Source: Sandaracinus amylolyticus
GTDB lineage: Bacteria; Myxococcota_A; Polyangia; Polyangiales; Sandaracinaceae
Assembly (NCBI RefSeq): GCF_021631985.1
Contig: NZ_CP070225.1
Coordinates: forward strand, 868,001-932,000
DNA length: 64,000 nt
Direction: 5' to 3'
The position numbers and the translations under genes are program-made. Of the stretch, positions 36,279 through 45,153 are shown in pieces (within the stretch, counting starts at the first letter, position 1; each line of letters begins with the position of its first letter). The notes beneath the pieces were generated by a model. That model was not told the DNA's origin. It made no database searches and worked only from the letters and a program-made list of their open reading frames with translations.

Positions 36279-37526
36279 ATGCCGCGCTCGCTCCTCGCGC
36301 TCGTCGTGATCCTGCTCGCGTGCCCAACTGCGGCGCACGCGCAGTCGATCTCGTTCGACGAGGCGCTCGCGCTCGGCGAGGACGCGCCCGACGTGCGGGG
36401 CGCGGAGCGCGCGCTCGAGTCGCGTGCCCGCCGCGATCGCGAGATCTCGGACATCACCAGCGCGACGGAGCTGCACCTCGTGCCGGGCATCCGCGTGCTC
36501 CGCGAGCAGGATCGCGGGTTCGAGGGATCGGTCGGCGTGGTCCAGGGCTGGAGCCTCGCCGGGCTGGGTGGGGCGCGCCGCCGCGCCGCCGAGGACGAGC
36601 GTGCGGTGATCGCGGCCGAGCGTCGTGCCCTCGCGCTGGAGCGCCGCATCGGTGCGGCGCGCGCGTGGATCGAGCTCTCGGTGCTGGAGCGCCAGCTCGC
36701 GCTCGCGATCGAGGAGCGCGACATCGCGCGAGAGCTCGAAGAGCGGGCGCGACGCGCCGCGGACGTGGGCGTGATCACGGTGCCCGATGCATCGGAGGTG
36801 AGCGCGTTCCACGGCGAGACCCAGCTCGCGGCGCTCGCCGCCGAGGGCGCACGGCTCGCGGGTGCGCTCGCGCTCGCGAACGCGATGGCGGCGCCGGCCG
36901 AGGAGACGATGCACACGACCGGCGATGCGCCGAGCCCCGAGCTGCCCGGCCACGACGAGCTCGAGGCGCGGCTCTCGGACTTCGAGGGGCTGCCCCGCGT
37001 CGAGCGCGCGCGGCTCGCGGCGATCGCGGCGCGCGCCCGTGAGGCGGAGCGCGCGGCCGCGGTCGGCCCGACGATGCAGACCGGGCTGCAGGTCTATCGC
37101 GAGTCGCCCGACGGTCTGATGATCTTCGGGCAGCTCTCGTTCGGGATCCCGCTCGTCGATCTCGGCGCACGCGAGCGCTCGCTGGCGCTCGAAGAGGCCG
37201 AGCGCGCCGACGCGGCACTCGAGACCGAGGAGCTCGAGGCGCGACGTCGTGCGGTCGAGATCGCGCACGAGGTCGATCACACGCGGCGCGCGGAGCAGAC
37301 GCTGCGCGACGTGGTCGTGCCCGCGCTCGAGGCGCTGGTGTCGTCGCGCGAGGCGCAGATGCGCGCCGGTGAGACGACGACGATGCTGCTGCTCGACGCG
37401 CGGCGGCGCAGCCTCGCGGCGCGCAGTCGGCTCGTGCAGATGGAGGGCGCGCGGCGATGGGCCGAGGTGCGCGCCTGGCTGATGCTCGCGACGCGCGCGC
37501 GCGCCGAGCGCGTGGAGGAACGTTGA
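36279..37526 (+). CDS. TolC/CusC-like outer-membrane efflux protein
   Basis: A 415-residue exported protein, signal peptide ending AAHAQ. The mature chain starts ISFDEALAL, the typical opening of outer-membrane efflux proteins, and is built of long Ala/Glu/Arg-rich helices with two internal repeats, as in the trimeric TolC barrel-tunnel. It would give the exit duct of the pump encoded by the next two genes. The ATG at 36279 precedes a clean signal peptide. Its stop overlaps the start of the next gene by 4 nt (TTGA). Confidence 0.85.
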   Translation: MPRSLLALVVILLACPTAAHAQSISFDEALALGEDAPDVRGAERALESRARRDREISDITSATELHLVPGIRVLREQDRGFEGSVGVVQGWSLAGLGGARRRAAEDERAVIAAERRALALERRIGAARAWIELSVLERQLALAIEERDIARELEERARRAADVGVITVPDASEVSAFHGETQLAALAAEGARLAGALALANAMAAPAEETMHTTGDAPSPELPGHDELEARLSDFEGLPRVERARLAAIAARAREAERAAAVGPTMQTGLQVYRESPDGLMIFGQLSFGIPLVDLGARERSLALEEAERADAALETEELEARRRAVEIAHEVDHTRRAEQTLRDVVVPALEALVSSREAQMRAGETTTMLLLDARRRSLAARSRLVQMEGARRWAEVRAWLMLATRARAERVEER

Positions 37527-38629
37527 TCGTTCGTCGGCTGATGGTGGTGGTGGTGCTCGCGACGACGATCGCGTGCGGTGAGCGCAGCGAGCCCGAGCCC
37601 GCGCTCGAGCCCGAGCCCGAGCCGATCGCGGAGAACGGTGGGACGCCGAGCGTCGCGCGATGGGCCGAGGTGCGCGCCGCGGGCGATCGCGCGCTGCTCG
37701 AGGCGCCGGCGCGCGTGGTCGCGGGGCCGGGCGCGATGGCGCGCGTCGCGGCGCCGTTCTCGGCGCGTGTGCTCGAGGTGCGTGTCGCGCCGGGCGACTC
37801 GGTGCGCGAGGGCGACGTGCTGCTCGAGGCGAGCATGCCCGAGGTGCTCGATGCCGCGGCGATCTGGGTCGCGGGCGGGCGTCGTCTCGCGCTGCGCGAG
37901 GCGCGTCAGGGCGAGCTCGAGGCGCTGCGCGAGGAAGGGCTCGTCGAGCAGGGCAGGGTGTTCGAGCAGGCGGCGAGCCTCGCGGATCTGAGCGCGGAGC
38001 GAGCGCGTGCGCTCGCGATCCTGCGCGCCGCGGGCGTGAGCGCGGGGCGGGCCGCGGGCGTGCTCTCGCGCGGATCGGTGCCGATCGTCTCGCCGATCGA
38101 CGGTGTGGTGAGCCGCGTCGACGCGCGCATCGGCGAGGTGCGCGATCCCGCGGGCGAGCCGCTCGTCGAGGTGATCGGGAGCGCGCCGGTGCGCATCGAG
38201 GCGCGCCTCTCTCGCGTGATGCCCGAGGGAACGACGTCGACCTTCGTGCCCGCGATCGGCGCGCCGGTGCCGCTGCGCGACGAGCCCGACGCGAGCGCGA
38301 TCGATCCCGCCGACGGGACCCGCCTCTACTGGATCTCGCCGCGCGAGACGACGACGCTCGCCGACGGACTGCGCGGCACGCTCGAGGTGCACGTGGCGCG
38401 CGAGGGTGTGCTGCAGGTGCCTGCGGGCGCGATCGGGCACGACGACGAGGGCGCGTTCGTCATGGTGCGCGGCGCGGCGGAGCCCGTGCGGGTGCGCGTG
38501 CGCGTGCTCGCGACCGACGCGGGGATCGCGATCGTCGAGCCGATCGAGCCGGGCGCGCTCGCGACGGGGGCCCAGGTCGCCGACGATCCCGCCGCGCTGC
38601 TGCGCGCGCCGGCAGGAGACGACCATTGA
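37523..38629 (+). CDS. RND efflux periplasmic adaptor (membrane-fusion) lipoprotein
   Basis: A 368-residue adaptor. The leader ends in TTIAC, a lipobox with Cys near residue 18, then a Glu/Pro linker. The barrel-sandwich region is recognisable (VAAPFSARVLEVRVAPGDSV ... IVSPIDGVVSRVDARIGE), followed by beta-barrel strands and GVLQVPAGAIGHDDEGAFV. I see no His- or Met-rich metal-binding segment such as in CusB. The start is a TTG at 37523: it overlaps the previous stop and has GGAGG at 37514-37518, whereas the ATG at 37541 lacks a ribosome-binding site. Confidence 0.88.
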   Translation: MIVRRLMVVVVLATTIACGERSEPEPALEPEPEPIAENGGTPSVARWAEVRAAGDRALLEAPARVVAGPGAMARVAAPFSARVLEVRVAPGDSVREGDVLLEASMPEVLDAAAIWVAGGRRLALREARQGELEALREEGLVEQGRVFEQAASLADLSAERARALAILRAAGVSAGRAAGVLSRGSVPIVSPIDGVVSRVDARIGEVRDPAGEPLVEVIGSAPVRIEARLSRVMPEGTTSTFVPAIGAPVPLRDEPDASAIDPADGTRLYWISPRETTTLADGLRGTLEVHVAREGVLQVPAGAIGHDDEGAFVMVRGAAEPVRVRVRVLATDAGIAIVEPIEPGALATGAQVADDPAALLRAPAGDDH

Positions 38630-41600
38630 TCGAGGCGCTCGTCGAGCGCGCGGTCGCGCGTCGTCGCGCCGTGCTGATCGCGACCGCGATCTTCGCGGTG
38701 ATCGGCCTGCTCTCGATCCAGGCGATGCGCTTCGACGCGCTGCCCGACGTGACCGGGCAGCAGGTCATCGTGCTCACGACCGCGCCGGGCCTCACGCCCG
38801 AGGAGGTCGAGCGGCTGGTCACACGTCCGATCGAGATCTCGCTCGGCGGCATGCCGGGCCTGGTCGAGACGCGCAGCGTGTCGCGCTACGGGCTCTCGGC
38901 GATCACGTCGATCTTCGAGGACTCGACCGACATCTACCGCGCGCGACAGCTCGTCGGCGAGCGCGTCGCGATCGCGCAGGAGCAGCTCCCGCCGAGCGCG
39001 TCGCAGCCCGAGCTCGGTCCGGTGAGCGGCGGGCTCGGCGAGATCTACCAGTTCACGCTGAGCTCGCCGGAGCGCACGCCCGCCGAGCTGCTCGAGCTGG
39101 TGCAGCGCCGGGTCTCGCCGATCCTCCGGACCGCGCCGGGCGTGGTCGAGGTCAACACGTGGGGCGGCGGGCGTCGCACGCTCGACGTGATCGGCGATCC
39201 GGTGCGCATGGCGCGCTGGGGCGTGACGCTCTCCGCGCTGCGCGAGGCGGCAGCGCGATCGACCGGCAGCGTGACCGGCGCGACGGTGCCCGCGGGCCCG
39301 GCGCACGTGCTGCTGCGCGGCGTCGCATTGCCCACGACACCGAGCGAGATCGCGGCGGCGGTGGTGCGCGTCGATCCCCAGGATCCGACGCGCGTCGTGC
39401 GCATCGGCGACGTCGCGGACGTGCTCTCGGGACAGGAGCCGCGCATCGGTGCGGCGACCGAGGGCGGGCGCGGCGAGACCGTCTACGTGATGGTGCAGAT
39501 GCTCCTCGCGGAGAACGCGCTCGAGGTGCTGCGCGGCGTGCACGAGCGCATGCCCGAGGTGCGCGCCGCGCTCCCCGCCGACGTCGTGGTCACCGAGGTC
39601 TACGACCGCAGCGATCTCGTGAGCGCGACCCTGAGCACCGTCGGCAAGAGCCTGATCGAGGGTGGCCTGCTCGTGATCGCGGTGCTCTTCGCGATGCTGG
39701 GCAGCCTGCGCGCGGGATTGCTCGTCGCGCTGGTCATCCCGCTCTCGATGCTCGGCGCGGTGATGGGCATGGCGTTCTTCGGCGTGCCCGGGAACCTGAT
39801 GAGCCTCGGCGCGCTCGACTTCGGTCTGCTCGTCGACGGCGCAGTCGTCGTCGTCGAGAGCGTCTTTCATCACTTCCACGAGCGATTCGAGGGACACGCA
39901 CGCGACGATCGCCCCGCGGATGCGCAGGTCGCGGAGACCTCGCGCAGCGTCGCGCGCCCGGTCTTCTACTCGGTGCTCGTCATCCTGCTCGTGTACCTGC
40001 CGATCCTCGCGCTCGAGGGGATCGAGGGGAAGATGTACCGGCCGATGGCGATCACGGTCGTCATGGCCCTCGCGACCTCGCTCGTCCTCGCGCTCACGTT
40101 CGTGCCCGCCGCGGCCGCGCGATGGCTGCGCCCCGAGCACGTGCCCGCGCGCGAGCCCCTCCTGGTGCGCGCGAGCGCGCGCGCCTATGCGCCGGTGCTC
40201 GACGTCGCGATGCGCCGCCCGGTGCTCGTCGTCGCGATCGCGATCGGCCTCGCGCTGATCGGCGCGCGCGTGTTCTGGACCGCGGGCAGCGCGTTCGTGC
40301 CCCAGCTCGACGAGGGCGACCTCGTCGTGCAGACGACGCGCGCGCCCGACGTCTCGATCGAGACCGCGATCGCCGAGGGCATGCGGCTCGAGCAGGTGAT
40401 CCTCGAGGCTGCGCCCGAGGTGCTGCACGTCGCCTCGCGCATCGGGAGCCCCGCGGTCGCGACCGACGTGATGGGCATCGAGCAGGCCGACGTGTTCGTC
40501 TCGCTGCGACCGCGCGGCGAGTGGGCCGCGGGGCGCACCCTCGACGACGTGATCGCAGATCTGCGCGAGGCGATCGACGCGCGCGCCCCGGGCTCGGATC
40601 TCTCGTTCACCCAGCCGATCCAGATGCGCTTCAACGAGCTCGTCGGCGGTGCGGTGACCGACGTCGCGCTCGTCTACTACGGCGAGGATCTCGACGTGCT
40701 GCACGACCTCGCGGAGCGCTCCGCTGCGGCGCTGCGCGAGGTGCCGGGCGCGGTCGACGTGCGCGTCACCGCGCCTCCGAGCGTCTCGCTGGTCGAGGTG
40801 CGGCCGCGCCCGCTCGAGGCCTCCGCCGCGGGCTTCGACGCGCAGGACGTGCTCGAGGCGGTCGGCGCGCTGCGCGCCGGTGTGCACGCCGCCGACACCT
40901 GGGAAGGCCCGCTGCGCATCCCGATCCGCGTGCGCCTCGGATCTTCGACGAGCGCGTTCACGATCGCCGACGTCGGCCTGCCCACCGAAGGTGGCGCGCT
41001 CATCCCGCTCTCGCGCGTCGCGCACGTCGACCCTCGAGAGGCGCCCGCGCTGATCTCGCACGAGAACGGCGCGCGACGGATCGTGATCGGCTTCAACGTG
41101 CGCGGCCGCGATCTCGGCACCGTGGTGCAGGAGGCCGAGGCGCGCATCGACGCCGCGGTCGACGTGCCGCGCGGCTATCGCGCGGAGTGGGGCGGACAGT
41201 ACGAAGGGCTCGAGCGTGCGCGCGAGCGACTCGCGATCGTGATCCCGATCGTGCTGGTCGCGATCCTCGCGCTGCTCTATCGCGTGTTCGGGCGCGTGCG
41301 CCCGGTGCTCGTGATCTTCATGAACGTGCCGTTCGCCGCGGTCGGCGGGATGATCGCGCTCGCGCTGCGCGGCCTGCCGATCTCGGTGTCGGCGGCGGTC
41401 GGGTTCATCGCGCTCTCGGGCATCGCCGTGCTCAACGGCGTCGTGCTGATGTCGCGGATCATGCACGAGGAGGCGGAGGGCTTCGCGCCCGACGAGGCCG
41501 CACGCCGCGCGGCGCGCGCGCGCCTCCGCCCCGTGCTCACGACCGCGCTCGTCGCGTCGCTCGGCTTCGTGCCGATGATGCTCGCGCGCGGTGTCGGCGC

Positions 41601-41784
41601 CGAGGTCCAGCGCCCGCTCGCGACGGTCGTGGTCGGCGGGCTCGTCACCTCGACCTGGCTCACGCTCGTGCTGATCCCCTCGATCCACCCGTGGATCGCG
41701 CGGATCCGCCGGAGGCCCGATGAAGCTGCTCTTGGTGGAGGACGAGGAGAAGCTCGCGACGCACCTGGTGCGGGGCCTGCGTGA
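38626..41784 (+). CDS. Heavy-metal-type RND efflux pump (CzcA/CusA family)
   Basis: A 1,052-residue inner-membrane transporter of full RND length with twelve membrane helices and two large periplasmic loops. It has the HME subfamily marks: FDALPDVTGQQV near the N-terminus, SRYGLSAITSIFED, and LDFGLLVDGAVVVVE in helix 4, where acidic residues carry protons. The substrate is probably a divalent or monovalent metal ion; the Met triad typical of Cu/Ag pumps was not confirmed. The start is again a TTG (38626) overlapping the previous stop, with AGGAG at 38614-38618. The C-terminus overlaps the next gene by 65 bp. Confidence 0.92.
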   Translation: MIEALVERAVARRRAVLIATAIFAVIGLLSIQAMRFDALPDVTGQQVIVLTTAPGLTPEEVERLVTRPIEISLGGMPGLVETRSVSRYGLSAITSIFEDSTDIYRARQLVGERVAIAQEQLPPSASQPELGPVSGGLGEIYQFTLSSPERTPAELLELVQRRVSPILRTAPGVVEVNTWGGGRRTLDVIGDPVRMARWGVTLSALREAAARSTGSVTGATVPAGPAHVLLRGVALPTTPSEIAAAVVRVDPQDPTRVVRIGDVADVLSGQEPRIGAATEGGRGETVYVMVQMLLAENALEVLRGVHERMPEVRAALPADVVVTEVYDRSDLVSATLSTVGKSLIEGGLLVIAVLFAMLGSLRAGLLVALVIPLSMLGAVMGMAFFGVPGNLMSLGALDFGLLVDGAVVVVESVFHHFHERFEGHARDDRPADAQVAETSRSVARPVFYSVLVILLVYLPILALEGIEGKMYRPMAITVVMALATSLVLALTFVPAAAARWLRPEHVPAREPLLVRASARAYAPVLDVAMRRPVLVVAIAIGLALIGARVFWTAGSAFVPQLDEGDLVVQTTRAPDVSIETAIAEGMRLEQVILEAAPEVLHVASRIGSPAVATDVMGIEQADVFVSLRPRGEWAAGRTLDDVIADLREAIDARAPGSDLSFTQPIQMRFNELVGGAVTDVALVYYGEDLDVLHDLAERSAAALREVPGAVDVRVTAPPSVSLVEVRPRPLEASAAGFDAQDVLEAVGALRAGVHAADTWEGPLRIPIRVRLGSSTSAFTIADVGLPTEGGALIPLSRVAHVDPREAPALISHENGARRIVIGFNVRGRDLGTVVQEAEARIDAAVDVPRGYRAEWGGQYEGLERARERLAIVIPIVLVAILALLYRVFGRVRPVLVIFMNVPFAAVGGMIALALRGLPISVSAAVGFIALSGIAVLNGVVLMSRIMHEEAEGFAPDEAARRAARARLRPVLTTALVASLGFVPMMLARGVGAEVQRPLATVVVGGLVTSTWLTLVLIPSIHPWIARIRRRPDEAALGGGRGEARDAPGAGPA

Positions 41785-42403
41785 GGAGGGCCACCAGGTC
41801 GATCGCTGCTCGCGCGTGCACGATGCGCGCGAGCAGGCGCGCACGATCGAGTACGACGTCGTGCTGCTCGACTGGATGCTGCCCGACGGAGATGGCGTCG
41901 AGCTGCTGCGCGAGTGGCGCCGCGCCGGGCTGCGCACGCCGGTGCTGGTCCTGACCGCGCGCGGCACGGTGCCCGAGCGCGTGACCGGCCTGCGCGCCGG
42001 GGCCGACGACTACCTGCCGAAGCCCTTCGACTTCGACGAGCTGCTCGCGCGCATCGAGGCGCTGCATCGCCGCGCCGAGGGCGCGATCGATCTGCGGCGC
42101 GTCGGCGAGGTGGTGCTCGACGGACGTCGCCGCGCGATCCGCTTCGGCAGCGCGGAGGTCGCGCTCACCGCGCGCGAGCACGCGCTCGCGGCCGAGCTCT
42201 TCTCGCACGCGGGCGAGGTGATCACCCGCGCGCATCTGCTGCGCAGCGTGTGGGGCTCGGGCTTCGAGGGCGATCCCAACGTGCTCGACGTCTACGTCGG
42301 CTACCTGCGGCAGAAGCTCGTGCGCGTCTCGGCGCCGCTCGAGATCCGCTCGGTGCGCGGCGTCGGGCTTCGTCTGGTGCCGCGCGAGGAGAGCGACGCG
42401 TGA
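41720..42403 (+). CDS. OmpR/CusR-type response regulator
   Basis: A 227-residue regulator: REC with LLVEDEEK, LLDWMLPDGDG (phospho-Asp), VLTARG and LPKPFDFDEL, then a winged-helix DNA-binding domain with LTAREHALAAEL, VLDVYVGYLRQKL and SVRGVGLRLV. Its place directly after the pump genes makes it the probable local activator of the operon. The ATG at 41720 has GGAGG at 41711-41715 but lies 65 bp inside the pump gene, an unusually long overlap. The stop overlaps the kinase start (GTGA). Confidence 0.93.
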   Translation: MKLLLVEDEEKLATHLVRGLREEGHQVDRCSRVHDAREQARTIEYDVVLLDWMLPDGDGVELLREWRRAGLRTPVLVLTARGTVPERVTGLRAGADDYLPKPFDFDELLARIEALHRRAEGAIDLRRVGEVVLDGRRRAIRFGSAEVALTAREHALAAELFSHAGEVITRAHLLRSVWGSGFEGDPNVLDVYVGYLRQKLVRVSAPLEIRSVRGVGLRLVPREESDA

Positions 42404-43761
42404 GCCTCGGCGCCCGGCTGCTCCTCGTCGGCGCGATCCTCCCCGCGCTCGCGCTGCTGGGCGCGCTCGCGATCGGCCGCGCGATGTTCGCGCGCGAGCT
42501 GACGAGCGCGGTCGACGACGCGATGCGCACCCAGGCCGCGATCGAGGCGGTGAGCCTCTTCGACGGACCGCACGGCGAGCCCCACCTGCACCTGCGCCGC
42601 TCGCAGCTCGCGCGCAGCGCCGCCGACGCGAGCGAGGCCGCGCTCTACGACGACACCGGCACGCGCGTCGTGATCTGGCCCGACGACGGGCGCGCGCCCG
42701 ATCACGTCTCGCTCTCCGAGGCGAGCACCGAGCCGCGCCTCCGCACCGCGGACGGCCTGCGCGAGCTCCGGGTGCGCGTGCGCTCGCCCGACGGACGTCG
42801 CTGGGTGCTCTGGCTCGGCCACGATCTCGGCCCGCACGACGCCGCGGTCACCGCGTACGACCGCACCGCCGCCATCGTCGTGGTGCTCGTCACGCTGCTG
42901 CTGCTCGGCGCACAGATTGCGCACGCCGCGGGCCTCACGCGACGGTTGCGCCTCCTCGCGCAACACATGCGCCGGCTGCGCGAGGGTGATCTCGCCTCCG
43001 CGCCGCCGCCCGACGGTGGGCGCGATCTTGTCGGCGAATTGCGCGACTCGATCGCCGACGCGACCGATCGCCTCCGAGAGGCCAAGGAAGCGCGCGAGCG
43101 CCTCGTCGCCGACGCCGCGCACGAGCTGCGCACGCCGCTCGCGACGATGCGCACCGCGATCGACGTCACGCTCCGGCGCGAGCGCGCCGCCGAGGATCTG
43201 CGCGACGCGCTCGAGCGCACGCGCGAGGAGGTCGACCGGCTCGCCGCGACCGCCGCCGATCTGCTCGAGCTCGCGAGCGGAGGGCGCGCCGAGGAGGAGC
43301 GCGAGCCGCTCGATCTCGTGGCGCTCGCCGAGGACGCGATCCTCGCGGCGCGATCCGTCGCGTCGGATCGCGGCGTCGAGCTCGCGCTGCGCGGTGACGC
43401 CTTCGTGCCCACCGTCGCGGCACCGCGCGCGCTGCGCCGCGCGATCGACAACCTCGTCGCGAACGCGCTCGCCTTCGCGCCGGAGGGGAGCGCCATCGAG
43501 GTGCACGTCGAGCGCGACGGCGAGGGCGCGCAGCTCCGCGTGCGCGACCACGGCCCGGGCATCCCCGACGCCCAGCGCGACGCGGTGTTCCAGCCCTTCC
43601 ATCGCCTCGATCGCTCGCGCAGCGGCACCGGCCTCGGCCTCGCGATCGTGCGCGAGGTCGCGACGCGCCACGGCGGACGCGCGTTCGCGCGTGCGCCCGA
43701 CGACGACGGACCGGGCGCCGAGCTGGTGCTGGAGCTCGGAGCGCGCGGCCGGACGGGATAG
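42400..43761 (+). CDS. Sensor histidine kinase of the pump operon
   Basis: A 453-residue inner-membrane kinase. Two membrane helices (about 7-27 and 160-180) enclose a 130-residue periplasmic sensor region, followed by a HAMP-like segment, HisKA with DAAHELRTPLATM (phospho-His), NLVANALAFAP (N box), DHGPGIPDA (G1) and GTGLGLAIVRE (G2). It resembles CusS-type kinases. The periplasmic part contains several His residues (HGEPHLHLRR) that could bind metal. The GTG at 42400 overlaps the regulator stop by 4 nt, giving the fifth coupled gene in the unit. Confidence 0.92.
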   Translation: MSLGARLLLVGAILPALALLGALAIGRAMFARELTSAVDDAMRTQAAIEAVSLFDGPHGEPHLHLRRSQLARSAADASEAALYDDTGTRVVIWPDDGRAPDHVSLSEASTEPRLRTADGLRELRVRVRSPDGRRWVLWLGHDLGPHDAAVTAYDRTAAIVVVLVTLLLLGAQIAHAAGLTRRLRLLAQHMRRLREGDLASAPPPDGGRDLVGELRDSIADATDRLREAKEARERLVADAAHELRTPLATMRTAIDVTLRRERAAEDLRDALERTREEVDRLAATAADLLELASGGRAEEEREPLDLVALAEDAILAARSVASDRGVELALRGDAFVPTVAAPRALRRAIDNLVANALAFAPEGSAIEVHVERDGEGAQLRVRDHGPGIPDAQRDAVFQPFHRLDRSRSGTGLGLAIVREVATRHGGRAFARAPDDDGPGAELVLELGARGRTG

Positions 43762-43812
43762 CCCACACGGGTTCGCGGAGCGCGGTTTTTTCGCTATCGT
43801 CGCGCGCTGCGT

Positions 43813-45102
43813 ATGACCCAGGCACGCCGCATCCTCGTCGCCCGCCTCGTGAGCGCGCTCTGCGCATCGTTGATCGCGCTCGCCGCGATCCCAGCGCTCG
43901 CGCAGACGAGGCCCCGCGCGGTCGTGCTGCGCTTCGAGGGGTGGCGCGCCGAGCAAGCGCGTCGCGCCGCGATGCAAGGGCTCGAGCAGGGCTACGAGCT
44001 CGTGCCCGAGCAAGCGCTCGTCGACACCGCGTCGCGCCTCGGCGTCGACGTGAGCACGCCCGAGGGCATGGCGACGGTCGTCGAGAGCCTGCACGTCGAG
44101 CTCGTCGTCGGCGGCTTCGTCGAGGGGACGGGACGTCGCGCGACCACGACCGTGTGGGTGATGGACATCCGCGGCAACGAGCTCACGCGTCGCACCACCA
44201 GCGCGCCGAGCGGACGCGGCGGCACCCAGGACATCGCCTCGGCCGCGAGCGAAGCCGCGGCGGAGGGCATCGCGGTGCTGCATCGCCCGCCGCCCGAGCC
44301 GATCGAGGTCGCGCCCGCCGAGCCCGAGCCCGACGCGCGCGAGGTCGCGCCCGATCACCACATGATGCGCGACGACGTCGACGTCTCCGGGCGCTGGAAC
44401 CAGCCGATCGTGCGCGCGCTCGCGGGGCTCCGGATCCGCAACCGCACCGCGGCGATCTCGCCCAACGCCGAGCAGCACCGCTTCGACGCCGACTTCTTCC
44501 CGGACATCCAGCTCGCGGTGGAGCTGCGCCCGCTCGCGCTCGCGCCGGGCGCCGAGCGCGGCCTCTACTTCGCGGTCTCCGGCGGGTTCTCGGCGGGCCT
44601 CAGCTACGTGCGTCGCGACGGTCAGGTGCGCGACATGATGACCTACGACTTCGAGGTCGACGCGGGCTACGGCCTCGTGCTCGCCGAGATGGTCGAGCTC
44701 GTCCTGTCCGCGGGCTTCGGCATCGACGGCTTCGAGCTGAGCGAGTGGCTGCCCACGCCCGGCGCGCCCGACTTCGCGTCGACGCTCTACACGTACATCC
44801 GCCCCGCGGTGCAGGGCCGCATCCGCCTGGTCCCCGACAGCGTGCTGGTCGCGGAGCTCGGCTTCGGCGGTCGCATCGTCGTCGACTCGGGCCCGATCCA
44901 GTACCTCGGGCCCGACGGCACCTCGAACGGCGGGATCGATCTGTTCCTCGGCCTCGCGGGCCAGCTCGACATCGGCTTCAGCTGGGCCGCGCGCTTCGCG
45001 TACCAGAGCTATTTCCTCGGGTTCAGCGGGATGCCCGCAGTGGCGGAGTCGGGCACCGACGAGTCGATCCAGATCTGGCTCATGGTCGGCTGGAGCTTCT
45101 GA
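43813..45102 (+). CDS. Outer-membrane beta-barrel protein with periplasmic domain
   Basis: A 429-residue exported protein, signal peptide ending PALAQ. Residues 30-165 look like a soluble TolB-N/CsgG-like alpha/beta domain (RAVVLRFEGW, VELVVGGFVEG). From about 195 the chain alternates hydrophobic residues in ten or so strands and ends in aromatic Phe (WLMVGWSF), the usual C-terminal signal for the Bam complex. The function is not evident. The ATG at 43813 follows a 51-bp gap from the pump operon. The gene may be cotranscribed with the O-acetylation pair that follows. Confidence 0.78.
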   Translation: MTQARRILVARLVSALCASLIALAAIPALAQTRPRAVVLRFEGWRAEQARRAAMQGLEQGYELVPEQALVDTASRLGVDVSTPEGMATVVESLHVELVVGGFVEGTGRRATTTVWVMDIRGNELTRRTTSAPSGRGGTQDIASAASEAAAEGIAVLHRPPPEPIEVAPAEPEPDAREVAPDHHMMRDDVDVSGRWNQPIVRALAGLRIRNRTAAISPNAEQHRFDADFFPDIQLAVELRPLALAPGAERGLYFAVSGGFSAGLSYVRRDGQVRDMMTYDFEVDAGYGLVLAEMVELVLSAGFGIDGFELSEWLPTPGAPDFASTLYTYIRPAVQGRIRLVPDSVLVAELGFGGRIVVDSGPIQYLGPDGTSNGGIDLFLGLAGQLDIGFSWAARFAYQSYFLGFSGMPAVAESGTDESIQIWLMVGWSF

Positions 45103-45153
45103 CCGGATCGACGTACGTCTCGCGGCCCCGGGCTCGTCCGGGGCGCCGACGCG

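Noticed and set aside
38326-41967. A 1,213-codon open frame antisense to the RND pump
   Set aside because: Its product is a low-complexity string of Arg, Asp, His and Glu with no domains; the pump on the other strand accounts for the DNA.
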